This document shows, in pieces, positions 7,303-15,387 of a stretch of 64,000 nt of DNA. Source of the DNA: Chitinispirillaceae bacterium (GTDB lineage: Bacteria > Fibrobacterota > Chitinivibrionia > Chitinivibrionales > Chitinispirillaceae); the NCBI GenBank assembly GCA_016930275.1, contig JAFGHA010000111.1, positions 1 to 64,000 of the forward strand. The letters are read 5' to 3'. Below the pieces are notes generated by a model. The model had not been told where the DNA came from, made no database searches, and saw only the letters and a list, made by a program, of their open reading frames with translations. Both the position numbers and the translations under genes were made by a program. The number at the start of each line of letters is the position of its first letter. The stretch's first letter is position 1.

Positions 7303-9176
7303 GACGGGTTTCCGGTGTACTTTCCGCTCTTCCGCAGTGGTTGACAGCGTGCCTCTATCTGCTCCTCGCGCTCCTTCCGCTGCTTGAATCGCTGTTCAGA
7401 ATGCTGCTGCACCGGGGTATCCCGGCGTCGGCGGAATACACCAAACATATTGTGCTCTGGATCACCTTCCTCGGCGGTGTGTATACAACAATCGAGGGTC
7501 GGCACCTTGCGTTTACCGCCGGCCTTGAGGCCATCAACCCGCTGGGAAAAAAAATCGCTCATGCATTCTCGTCGTTTCTGTGCATCACCTTCTGTCTGGT
7601 GCTGTGCCTGTCTGCACTGTCGTTCTGCCTGATCGGTATAAATCCCGTCACCAAGATCGGACTGTTTGCACTGCGCCCCCTCGCTGCAATCATTCCGTTG
7701 TGTTACGGCATGATGCTGATTGTTTTTATCCGTAAAACACCGGCCGGCGCGTTGCGGTGGACACTTGCGGGCAGCGGTTTGTTGCTCGGAAGCATTATCG
7801 GACAAACTACGATTGTTGAAATTCTCCGTTTTCTGTTCTCGACAAATCCCGGCCTTGACCACAGCCTCACCATGGTTTCATCCGTTCTCTCTCCGGTGAC
7901 TCAGGCCCTGAGCCTGCCGCTGATTGCCCTGCTTATCGCGGCGGCATTCGCAGGGATGCCGATTTTTCTTGTTTTTTCCGGTATCACTCTGCTGCTCTTC
8001 ACACGATGCGGCGGCGTTCTTGCCGTTGTTCCCAATGAAGCATACACGATCCTGACCGGTCCTGCCATCCCGGCGATTCCTTTGTTTGCGCTTGCCGGAT
8101 TCGTGCTCGCAAACGGCAAGGCCGGAAGCCGCCTGGTCGACCTGTTCAGGGCTTTCCTGGGGTGGATGCCGGGCGGGCTCGCCATGGTGGCGGTGCTTCT
8201 CTGCGCCTTTTTCACCACCTTTACAGGTGCATCCGGCGTAACGATTCTCGTTCTCGGCGGGTTGTTCTCCTTCATCCTTGTCAATAACGGGTACCGGCGG
8301 AATTTCTCTCTGGGTCTGCTCACGGCTTCGGGGAGCATCGGCCTGCTTTTTCCTCCGGCACTGCCGGTCATCCTGTACGGCGTGATGGCACAAATAAACA
8401 TCAAACATATGTACATCGCCTGCCTGCTTCCCGGACTGATTATGGTAGTAACATTAATATTTATGGGATTGTTTCATGCGAAGTCGGTCAGTGCCCAGAG
8501 GCAACCGTTCATTCTGTCGACCGCACTCAGGAACCTGAAAAATGCCGCCTGGGAGGTTCTGTTACCGGTGATAGTCTTCACCGGATTTTTTTCCGGTTTT
8601 TTTACCGTCGTGGAGACTGCGGCCGTGGCTGCGGTCTACGCACTGATTTCGCAAACCATCATTCACCGTGATATCCCGCCGGCTAAACTACCGGAAATGT
8701 TCCGGCAATGCCTTGTCCTCGTTGGCGGAGTGCTGGTTATCATTGCTGCCGCACGAGGGCTTTCGTATTATATCGTTGATGCCGAGATACCGACAAATCT
8801 TGCAGCATGGGCGGTAAAGCAGGTCCACTCCAAATATCTCTTTCTGCTTTTATTGAATTTCGCACTGATCATTACCGGATGTCTGATGGATATTTACTCT
8901 GCAATTATCGTTATTGTACCGCTTATCCTTCCGGTAGGCAGGGCTTTCGGCATCGATCCGATACATCTTGGAATCATTTTTCTGGCAAATATGGAACTTG
9001 GATATCTCACCCCGCCGGTCGGGCTGAATTTATTTCTCTCCTCGTATACCTTCAATGAACCGATAGCCAAAATCAGCAGGCTGGTACTACCGTTTTTATT
9101 GCTGCTGTTTCTGAATGTCATACTTATTACCTATTGGCCCGGCTTGACGTCAATACTGCTGCAGGGAGCGAAGTAG
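7299..9176 (+). CDS. TRAP permease, fused small and large subunits (DctQM type)
   Basis: A 625-residue inner membrane protein. Residues 1 to about 190 form the four-helix small (DctQ) subunit. From about residue 200 the large (DctM) subunit follows, with segments typical of that family: IPLFALAGFVLANGKAG, TTFTGASGVTILVLGGL and the C-terminal NMELGYLTPPVGLNLF. Such fusions are known in TRAP systems. It starts inside the stop of the receptor gene (ATGA). The transporter should couple solute import to a sodium or proton gradient. The ligand is unknown; partner TatT and the missing receptor arginine argue against simple dicarboxylates or uronates. Confidence 0.92.
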   Translation: MRRVSGVLSALPQWLTACLYLLLALLPLLESLFRMLLHRGIPASAEYTKHIVLWITFLGGVYTTIEGRHLAFTAGLEAINPLGKKIAHAFSSFLCITFCLVLCLSALSFCLIGINPVTKIGLFALRPLAAIIPLCYGMMLIVFIRKTPAGALRWTLAGSGLLLGSIIGQTTIVEILRFLFSTNPGLDHSLTMVSSVLSPVTQALSLPLIALLIAAAFAGMPIFLVFSGITLLLFTRCGGVLAVVPNEAYTILTGPAIPAIPLFALAGFVLANGKAGSRLVDLFRAFLGWMPGGLAMVAVLLCAFFTTFTGASGVTILVLGGLFSFILVNNGYRRNFSLGLLTASGSIGLLFPPALPVILYGVMAQINIKHMYIACLLPGLIMVVTLIFMGLFHAKSVSAQRQPFILSTALRNLKNAAWEVLLPVIVFTGFFSGFFTVVETAAVAAVYALISQTIIHRDIPPAKLPEMFRQCLVLVGGVLVIIAAARGLSYYIVDAEIPTNLAAWAVKQVHSKYLFLLLLNFALIITGCLMDIYSAIIVIVPLILPVGRAFGIDPIHLGIIFLANMELGYLTPPVGLNLFLSSYTFNEPIAKISRLVLPFLLLLFLNVILITYWPGLTSILLQGAK

Positions 9177-9453
9177 TCCCTCATGAAAACGACGGGGGAC
9201 ACCTTTTCCCCCAGCGCCCTTACTGATGAAACCAGAATCCTTCATCCAGTATCTCTTCAATTACCAGTAAATTCCACATACATCATTCTTGATGCCACAT
9301 TCTCCAGTGAGAACGCCTTCTGCCAAACAATCTTTTCATACATGGCACACCTGCTGACTTGTTACTATTTTGATAAACAACGTTTGAAACCGGCTTTCGA
9401 AGCCTGCGACATGAGGCCGGCTCTTTCAACACCATCACCGGAAGGGCAACAGC

Positions 9454-10578
9454 ATGGCCGTACATTCACTGAAATTCATCCTTAAATCGGAATTTGGTGC
9501 GATAGCGGCCATCATCACCCTGTTTTTCACTGCCGTCACGTATCGGACCGCAAACGCCGAGTCAATCGCGGCATCACTGGCCGATTACCGTAAGGAAACC
9601 TCGATCGTCTCGGTTTCCGGAGTTACCGGCACCAGCTTTTCGGGCGTCGCCCTCAATCGTGACGCCGGTCAACTGTTCGTGGTCGACAACGGCAATGCGA
9701 ACATCTACGTACTCTCCCTCAACGGAACGGTGGAACGTACGATCACCACCCAGGATCTCAACGATCCTGAAGGAATATGTCACCTGTGCGACAACACTTA
9801 TTTCATTGCCAGCGAGGGTACCGGCAGGGTTCTCCGCGTTGAAATCCTGTCAACAGGAACCGGACCCCTCAGTGTATCAGCCTCCCCGTCGCACCTGTTG
9901 GGAAGCAACTGGGGAAATACCGGTATTGAAGGAGTCAGTTACTGCACGGCAAATAACATGCTTTACGTGGTAAAGGAAACCGGCCCCTCGGAGCTGTTCC
10001 GTATCACACTCGACAAGGAGCAGAGATTCATCGAATCATTTGACAATGACCCGTTTGATATAAGCGACCGGAACGGCGATGCGGCTGACATCGCGGCCCT
10101 CAACGACGGGAATTTCATTATCGTAAATCAGGAGGAAAACCGGCTTGAAGGATTCGGCCCCACCGGTGATCCTCTCTCAACATTCGACTGCGATATGTCC
10201 AAACCGGAAGGAATCGCGATCGACACCAGCAACGGCACCATTTACATGGTTGGAGAACCGCGGGAGTTCTGTGTTCTGAAACCCACCGCCGTTCATACAG
10301 GAACGACTCCTGCCGCACGACCGGATTTCTCCGTATCGATTTCTCCGACCACAGCAACCGGGCAGCCGTTTGAAATTTCTTTCACCCTTCCCGCAAGTTG
10401 CCGGATTACAATCGATTGTTTTTCACCCGCCGGCGAACAATTGCGCATCCACTGTTCTGTAATGACTGCCGGCAGACATCTTCTAAAGCCTGGAATAAAA
10501 AACCGATCTGCGGGAATCTATCTGTTCAGAATTACCGCGGGTGAATTTCAACGGACGGTTATTCACCCCCTGTTTTGA
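9454..10578 (+). CDS. Secreted SdiA-regulated-type beta-propeller with T9SS-like tail
   Basis: A 374-residue exported protein. An N-terminal hydrophobic segment ending near RTANA looks like a signal peptide. The middle (about 45-280) holds repeated blades such as VALNRDAGQLFVVDNGN, GICHLCDNTYFIASEGTG and NDGNFIIVNQEENRLEGFG, which resemble the SdiA-regulated/YjiK and NHL propeller families. The last 85 residues form a separate beta domain of the T9SS type A or Por-secretion tail kind (segments FEISFTLPAS, IDCFSPAGEQ, GIYLFRITAG). So the protein is probably placed on the surface or released. AAGGG lies 9 bases before the start. It is a single gene with its own terminator-like hairpin downstream. 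Function beyond surface location is unknown. Confidence 0.7.
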   Translation: MAVHSLKFILKSEFGAIAAIITLFFTAVTYRTANAESIAASLADYRKETSIVSVSGVTGTSFSGVALNRDAGQLFVVDNGNANIYVLSLNGTVERTITTQDLNDPEGICHLCDNTYFIASEGTGRVLRVEILSTGTGPLSVSASPSHLLGSNWGNTGIEGVSYCTANNMLYVVKETGPSELFRITLDKEQRFIESFDNDPFDISDRNGDAADIAALNDGNFIIVNQEENRLEGFGPTGDPLSTFDCDMSKPEGIAIDTSNGTIYMVGEPREFCVLKPTAVHTGTTPAARPDFSVSISPTTATGQPFEISFTLPASCRITIDCFSPAGEQLRIHCSVMTAGRHLLKPGIKNRSAGIYLFRITAGEFQRTVIHPLF

Positions 10579-10601
10579 CGTATGAGAACAATCCATTTTG
10601 C

Positions 10602-10661
10602 AGAGACGCTACGGCATGGCGTCTCTACACCTGTTACGTAATATTACCGGGGGATCCCCCC
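10602..10661. terminator. Hairpins between convergent genes
   Basis: A perfect 8-base stem (AGAGACGC, 10602-10609; 10619-10626) with a 9-base loop is followed by a 12-base palindrome GGGGGATCCCCC (10649-10660). They sit between two convergent genes and could stop transcription from either side, although no long T run follows. The first hairpin resembles short AGAGACGC-type inverted repeats that I recall from many environmental genomes, so it may instead be a dispersed repeat. Confidence 0.4.
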
Positions 10662-10668
10662 CCCACGT

Positions 10669-12954
10669 TCACAATTCAATACCACCGGTAATTCCCGGCC
10701 AGTAGGCATGCCAGTGCTGCAGATGTCTCTCGTAAGTTACCTCCCGATAGGAATTGCGCATTTTTCCCTCCCGCCAGGCAATACCGATATTGAGCGACGG
10801 ACCGACCCAGAGACTGAATCCCGGCGTGAACGTATACGCATAAATAACACTGTTACGCACATGAAATACCGGCGACAAATCCCACACGTTTCTGACATGC
10901 ACCTGATTCGCCATCGACTCTACCGCGAAATACCCCTTTTTTACCGGTAACCGCGCACCAAAGCCGGCTCCGAAGTACCACTGATATCCCGTCAATGATA
11001 CGGTCGTCGTCCCCAGAGAAAGCAGTGAGTAGAAATACTCTCCTCCCGACCGAACGCCGGCAGTGACGAACCCTGCCTCGTCGAGGTATACCCGGTAACG
11101 GGGCGGATTACTGCGGACATACGAGAATACCGCCAGCGGAACACCGTCCACGGTATCACAAATATTGAATACCCCCAGCTGCAATCCGGTCATTTTCCGG
11201 CTTATATTGACCGGCGCGATCTGGATCCCGATAAAATCCCCTGTGACATTGATGCCACCCGCTATCTGCAGACCGGTCATACAGCCGGTAACATTCACTC
11301 CTCCCGCGATACCGCAACCGGCAAAGCCTGCAGGGGCGATATTCGTACAGCCCGTGATCTGAATTCCGGTCGACGATTCATTCGCGACATTACAGGCGGA
11401 TGCAATCTGTATGCCACGTATCGCACCTCCGGAAAAATTATATCCGCCGCTGAGTTGCACTCCCGACAGATTACCCTGGAGGTGATTGGCAGCAGAGGCC
11501 ACCTGCCCGCCAGCAACATCCTTTCCTGAAAAGTTTACCGCTCCGCTGAGCTGCAATCCGGTCAGGCCAGAGGTACTGGTATTGACTACCGATGCAATTT
11601 GAAGTCCCTTCACGCTTCCTTTAACCAGATTCGCCACACCGGACAACTGCAGGCCGGTAACCTCTCCGCCCAGCGTGGCGATACTCGCCACCTGCACACC
11701 GGTCATCGTTTCCGTGACGACACTGATACCACTCGACAGTTCTGCACCATGAAGCCACTCTGTCATACCTGCCAGCAGACTCAGTGACGCATACACCTTG
11801 GTCTTGTTGTATCTGCCGCTGATGCTTAACTGCGGGAGAAATGACATATTGAAAGGTATACGGGCATAGGAATCGTCAACCATCGTTTCCGCACCCCGGA
11901 GCCGGTGTGCTACCTGTTTTACTTTATGCAACTCACTGCCGGTGACTTCCGTAACTCCCCCCTCTTTGAGGAGAATGTTTCCGGCGGACACGCCGTCAGA
12001 GGAATGAACAAGCACCTCGAATTCCCCGGGTTCGAGTCCGATCTCCAGTTTTTTCCCGGGTGATTTTGACAATTCGACCAGCAGATGCCCTTGTGCATCA
12101 TGCACGAAAATTCTGCCCGTCAGTGCCGGCATCAACCGCAACACCGCACTGCTGGTGCGCAGATCGGTGAGCACCAGATCACCCGATCCCTTGAGCCGGA
12201 TGTCGTAAGAAGCATGCTGTGGGCCGGCGCTGGTTTTTTCCGTCCGCTGCAATGTTTCGTCGTAGGCGAACTCATACGCCTCGTTGAGCGTCACCTTTCC
12301 GTCGCGGTTCGCATCCGCCGGACCGCGCATTCCCGAAACCAGGTAATGGGTGAAAAACGAACTTCTGATCGCATCCGACTCCTGCGACACCTCATCGGCG
12401 CTGCTTGAAGTCAGAAACGCGTATCCTTCCGTCACCGTTGACATATCGTAAAGAAACGGCGGGCGGTGCGTTCCCCCCTTTTCACGGGTGAAGCTTCCCG
12501 ATGCGCAGGCGTCGAGGACCGCAATCCGGACATCCACCCCCATCTGATGCAGTGTATCGCGGATCTCCTTGTACGCGAAACCCTCACGCCCCAACAGAAT
12601 TCCGCGTTCATCGGCATGCCCGGAATAATAAATCACCACTTCTTTTCGTCCCTGAAGCGCTTTTTCATTATGTATTGCAGTCTTCAGACGACCCAGCCCC
12701 CGTAAAAACCCGCGTTTGTCGGGATTTTTCATCACCATGCACCGGTCCTGCCGCACACCGCCGAGCTCCATGAGCACCCGCGCGAATGACTCAGCATCGC
12801 TGACGGCATATTTAAGTTCCCGGCGCTCTGCATCACCGGTATTCGACCCGACCACCAGCGCATAACGGGTTAATGACACCGGACCGGCTAGTATCTTAAA
12901 ACTGGCCGCCAAACAGACCATCATTACGGTAACCAGGCATCGTGTCGTATTCAT
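10669..12954 (-). CDS. Caspase-family (C14) protease fused to surface-repeat barrel domain
   Basis: A 761-residue exported protein. After a signal peptide (cleavage near ILAGP) comes a caspase domain (about 29-265) with catalytic His113 in YYSGHADE and Cys150 in LDACASG. Inside it is a canonical EF-hand loop, DANRDGKVTLNE (214-225), so calcium may control the enzyme. A small beta domain (about 268-345) follows. Residues 419-605 hold twelve repeats of 14-16 residues with the pattern G-x-Q-[VIL]-[AS], like LA_2272-type surface repeats. The end looks like outer-membrane beta strands. The gene overlaps the anti-sigma candidate gene by 4 bases and is last in a sigma-factor operon. The protease domain should therefore be outside the cytoplasm. 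What it cuts is unknown. Confidence 0.82.
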   Translation of the reverse strand: MNTTRCLVTVMMVCLAASFKILAGPVSLTRYALVVGSNTGDAERRELKYAVSDAESFARVLMELGGVRQDRCMVMKNPDKRGFLRGLGRLKTAIHNEKALQGRKEVVIYYSGHADERGILLGREGFAYKEIRDTLHQMGVDVRIAVLDACASGSFTREKGGTHRPPFLYDMSTVTEGYAFLTSSSADEVSQESDAIRSSFFTHYLVSGMRGPADANRDGKVTLNEAYEFAYDETLQRTEKTSAGPQHASYDIRLKGSGDLVLTDLRTSSAVLRLMPALTGRIFVHDAQGHLLVELSKSPGKKLEIGLEPGEFEVLVHSSDGVSAGNILLKEGGVTEVTGSELHKVKQVAHRLRGAETMVDDSYARIPFNMSFLPQLSISGRYNKTKVYASLSLLAGMTEWLHGAELSSGISVVTETMTGVQVASIATLGGEVTGLQLSGVANLVKGSVKGLQIASVVNTSTSGLTGLQLSGAVNFSGKDVAGGQVASAANHLQGNLSGVQLSGGYNFSGGAIRGIQIASACNVANESSTGIQITGCTNIAPAGFAGCGIAGGVNVTGCMTGLQIAGGINVTGDFIGIQIAPVNISRKMTGLQLGVFNICDTVDGVPLAVFSYVRSNPPRYRVYLDEAGFVTAGVRSGGEYFYSLLSLGTTTVSLTGYQWYFGAGFGARLPVKKGYFAVESMANQVHVRNVWDLSPVFHVRNSVIYAYTFTPGFSLWVGPSLNIGIAWREGKMRNSYREVTYERHLQHWHAYWPGITGGIEL

Positions 12955-13778
12955 CGCGTTGTATCCTTCGTTAACAGAATTGATTGCTGCTGATATGTTT
13001 TAGGTAATTGCAGGACGGGGGTTTTTTCTTTTCCGAAACGTACCGGATCAAACTGTCGCAAGCACTGCTCCACGACTTTTTCCGATACGATCGGTCGATT
13101 GGATGTTATGTAAAAAAAACGTTCGAACTCCGGAGCATCGTCAAGTTCAAATGATTCGGCGAGAAGATGCTCACCGTCTTCCTTGAGCAAGCCCAGCCGT
13201 GCCTCCGGCGAAGTATCCTCGGGATAATGTACCGTGACTGTGCCGTTACCGTCAACCGAGACGATACACCCGTATTTTTTCCCTGCGGAAACGTACCCGA
13301 TCTGAATCAGCTGCCCGGAATGGACAATCGACATATGTTCCAGTTTTTCATAGCCGTCACTGCTCTTACGGTAGATGGATATCGTCGGTTGCAGCCCTTT
13401 GCTGCGAATCGTTTCTCCCGCCGGTTTTTTCACCGTATAATAGTAAAGTGAAAACGGCAGAATCACGATCAGTGCGACTACCATTCCTGCAAGACGAAAC
13501 CGGGGAAATACCCCCGCACTCATTCGTCGGACATCCGAACGAACCGTCTCCCGAGTTTCCTGAATATGCGCCTTGCGTTCAATTTCTCTGACTATTTCTT
13601 CGGGTGGATACTCAGTCAGAATTTTCTCTGACGACGCATGTAACGCATCAATCGTACGCTGAATCTCCGGATCGGTTTTACGAACCGAATCGATATAGGC
13701 CTTTTCCAGACCGGTTACTTCACCGCACAGATATCGCTCCAGAATGAGCGGCGTAATCGTCATCATTGTATTCTTCAT
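12951..13778 (-). CDS. Putative membrane anti-sigma factor
   Basis: A 275-residue protein with one membrane helix at about 94-116. The N-terminal cytoplasmic part (1-93) is helical and charged, as expected for a sigma-binding domain, but no zinc-binding HxxxCxxC motif is visible. The outer part (about 125-245) is a beta-rich domain with the segments GKKYGCIVSVDGNGTVTVHYP and ELDDAPEFERFFYIT; these resemble periplasmic domains found next to ECF factors and caspases, in the DUF4384 style. The gene overlaps the sigma-factor gene upstream and the caspase gene downstream by 4 bases each. From this order it most likely holds the ECF factor inactive until an envelope signal arrives. Confidence 0.65.
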   Translation of the reverse strand: MKNTMMTITPLILERYLCGEVTGLEKAYIDSVRKTDPEIQRTIDALHASSEKILTEYPPEEIVREIERKAHIQETRETVRSDVRRMSAGVFPRFRLAGMVVALIVILPFSLYYYTVKKPAGETIRSKGLQPTISIYRKSSDGYEKLEHMSIVHSGQLIQIGYVSAGKKYGCIVSVDGNGTVTVHYPEDTSPEARLGLLKEDGEHLLAESFELDDAPEFERFFYITSNRPIVSEKVVEQCLRQFDPVRFGKEKTPVLQLPKTYQQQSILLTKDTTR

Positions 13779-14284
13779 TGGAACCCCCGTTCCTTGCCGA
13801 CCGGACTGGTGATCGCCGAAAACCGTTCCTTGAGTTGCCGCAACCGTTTTCTCACCCCCGAAACCGACATGTTCAGCTCCCGCGCCGTCTCTTCAAGCGT
13901 CATACCGTCAACAAAATGATACGTTGCCATCACTCTGGTTGAGACGTGTTCCCGTGCGAAGATTTTATCCAGAAGCATCCGGGCGGAAACGGCTTCGGTA
14001 CTATCCTCTTCATCCGCGATCATTGCCAGGAGCGTATCACCCCGATCCACCTCGCGACGCTGTTTCCGACTTCGAATAGTATTGAGTGACACATTGGTGG
14101 CGATCTGGTAAAGAAAACTCGAGGGGAATTCCACCCGGATACGCTCACCGTTTCTGACTACCTGCACAAATACCTCCTGAACGGCATCTTTCGCCGAGAC
14201 TTCATCACAAAGCAGTTGTCTGCACCGACGGAATACCATCGGGCCATACCTTTTATACCATTGTTCAATCTGTTTGCTGTCCAT
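13775..14284 (-). CDS. ECF-type RNA polymerase sigma factor
   Basis: About 169 residues, normal for an extracytoplasmic-function sigma factor. Region 2 is marked by AKDAVQEVFVQVVRNG and SSFLYQIATNVSLNTIRSRK. Region 4 carries the helix-turn-helix MTLEETARELNMSVSGVRKRLRQLKERF in its usual C-terminal place. The ATG at 14284 is taken as start; a GTG at 14302 would add six residues, and neither has a clear ribosome site. It leads an operon with a membrane anti-sigma candidate and a caspase-surface repeat protein. Such factors usually activate their own operon, and the direct repeats upstream may take part. Confidence 0.88.
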   Translation of the reverse strand: MDSKQIEQWYKRYGPMVFRRCRQLLCDEVSAKDAVQEVFVQVVRNGERIRVEFPSSFLYQIATNVSLNTIRSRKQRREVDRGDTLLAMIADEEDSTEAVSARMLLDKIFAREHVSTRVMATYHFVDGMTLEETARELNMSVSGVRKRLRQLKERFSAITSPVGKERGFQ

Positions 14285-14360
14285 GTTCCGTTTATTAAAC
14301 ACGTGATCAGGGTGAATGTGTCACCTAAAAAAATGTTATGGCTGAAAATTTATCAAAAGG

Positions 14361-14392
14361 TAGGGACTAAAATTGTTGTAGGGACTAAAATT
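14361..14392. promoter_or_regulatory. Tandem direct repeat TAGGGACTAAAATT
   Basis: Two identical 14-base copies, 14361-14374 and 14379-14392, are spaced 18 bases apart in the divergent region between the ECF operon and the lectin gene. They lie about 80 bases upstream of the sigma-factor start. Same-face spacing close to two helical turns fits a dimeric or ECF-type binding site, but no known regulator is identified. Confidence 0.4.
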
Positions 14393-14430
14393 TTAAACCC
14401 CTGCGACAATTTTCCGCTTTTTTTGACATT

Positions 14431-14446
14431 TGTGACGCACGTCACA
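14431..14446. promoter_or_regulatory. CRP/FNR-family binding site
   Basis: The sequence TGTGACGCACGTCACA has the exact CRP core TGTGA-N6-TCACA. It overlaps a consensus -35 TTGACA (14423-14428) pointing towards the lectin gene. A CRP-family protein bound here could control the lectin gene, the ECF operon, or both. No crp gene is in the window. Confidence 0.55.
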
Positions 14447-14534
14447 GACAAAATGCCTTTTTCTTTTTAATTTTACTTATAGAAATTTACGAAAGAAATC
14501 ATCATCACATCAACACGCCTGAAAAGGAGTAACA

Positions 14535-15146
14535 ATGTCCGGAAAAGTCCCATCATCACCACTCATCATTCTGTTGTTCAGTTTCGCGGCGGCATTCGCC
14601 GATCCCGTACTTCTTTCCAGTTGGGAATGGAACGGTCCCGAGGGGATCCTTCATGAATTTCAGGCATTCAGTTTTTCCCGTCAATCGTGGGAAGCGGCAA
14701 ACCGTCAGTTGACTGAAGGCTGGCACCTGGCCACCATTACCAGTCCGGAAGAGCAGGAGGCCCTGATCGCCGGCCTTGAAAAACGCGCGGGTGAATTCTG
14801 GCTCGGCGGTTGCCAGTCCGGCCGTCAGATCGACCCTGAGAATGACTGGGCATGGGTCACCGGAGAGAGCTATAACTATAAAAACTGGGCACCCGGCGAA
14901 CCGAATGATGCCCATGGCTGTGCTTCCGAACAGTACATCGCAGTCTCGTCATCGTGGAGAAAGTCAAAGTGGCTCTGGAACGATGAAGGATATCTTCCGA
15001 ATATCAGTGGATACGTAGCCGAGAGAACAACGTCGTCGGTACCGGAACCCGGTCAGTTGCCGCTGCTTGCCGCTGGTCTCGCAGCAACCGTCCTGATGCT
15101 CCGTAGAAAAAAACATATGAGAAACACCGAAACCCCCTTTATATAA
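14535..15146 (+). CDS. C-type lectin domain protein with PEP-CTERM anchor
   Basis: A 203-residue exported protein with a signal peptide ending near AAAFA. The C-type lectin fold covers about residues 35-165. It includes HLATITSPEEQEA, FWLGG, the sugar-binding EPND motif (mannose-type EPN) and the WND motif in SKWLWNDEG. The end is a PEP-CTERM sorting signal: VPEPGQLPLL, a short hydrophobic helix and RRKK. Such proteins are processed by an exosortase and usually accompany polysaccharide matrix production; no exosortase gene is in the window. A strong ribosome site AAAAGGAG precedes the start, a CRP-type site lies upstream and a strong terminator downstream. It probably binds glycans at the cell surface. 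Confidence 0.85.
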   Translation: MSGKVPSSPLIILLFSFAAAFADPVLLSSWEWNGPEGILHEFQAFSFSRQSWEAANRQLTEGWHLATITSPEEQEALIAGLEKRAGEFWLGGCQSGRQIDPENDWAWVTGESYNYKNWAPGEPNDAHGCASEQYIAVSSSWRKSKWLWNDEGYLPNISGYVAERTTSSVPEPGQLPLLAAGLAATVLMLRRKKHMRNTETPFI

Positions 15147-15172
15147 CAGACGCTTTCCGCTAAGCACCTGAA

Positions 15173-15213
15173 AAAACGAACCGGACCTCACGGACCGGTT
15201 CGTTTTGTATTTT
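15173..15213 (+). terminator. Terminator of the lectin gene
   Basis: A perfect stem AAAACGAACCGG / CCGGTTCGTTTT (15173-15184 and 15195-15206) with a 10-base loop is followed by TGTATTTT. This is a clear factor-independent terminator; being symmetrical it may also act on the opposite strand. Confidence 0.75.
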
Positions 15214-15243
15214 ACTTCCGAGCTATATTAAAAAATCGTGTAA

Positions 15244-15264
15244 CTGTTCAGGTACCCTGAACAG
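15244..15264. repeat. Perfect inverted repeat CTGTTCAGG-TAC-CCTGAACAG
   Basis: Nine-base arms with a 3-base centre, near the 3' end of the uronate TRAP operon. It could be an operator or a small hairpin; no adjacent T run makes it a terminator. Confidence 0.4.
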
Positions 15265-15270
15265 CGAATC

Positions 15271-15342
15271 CACTCATCCTCAGCTGTCGAAGGGTGGGCG
15301 GAGAGATAAAACGCTCATATTTCGACAAACTCAATATGAACG
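15271..15342. repeat. Degenerate copy of CTCATCCTGAG/TGTCGAA inverted repeat
   Basis: Left arm CTCATCCTCAGCTGTCGAA and right arm TTCGACAAACTCAATATGAA are worn versions of the arms found at 16765-16839. It lies just after the end of the TRAP large permease gene. It is probably a short palindromic dispersed repeat rather than a gene. Confidence 0.5.
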
Positions 15343-15387
15343 ACCCCGTAAACATTGTTCGAAAGTACCTGCATAGTTACAAAATCG

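Noticed and set aside
9183..9485. Open frame of 100 codons between the TRAP permease and the propeller gene
   Set aside because: No ribosome site, overlaps the start of the next gene out of frame and has unnatural composition; treated as chance.
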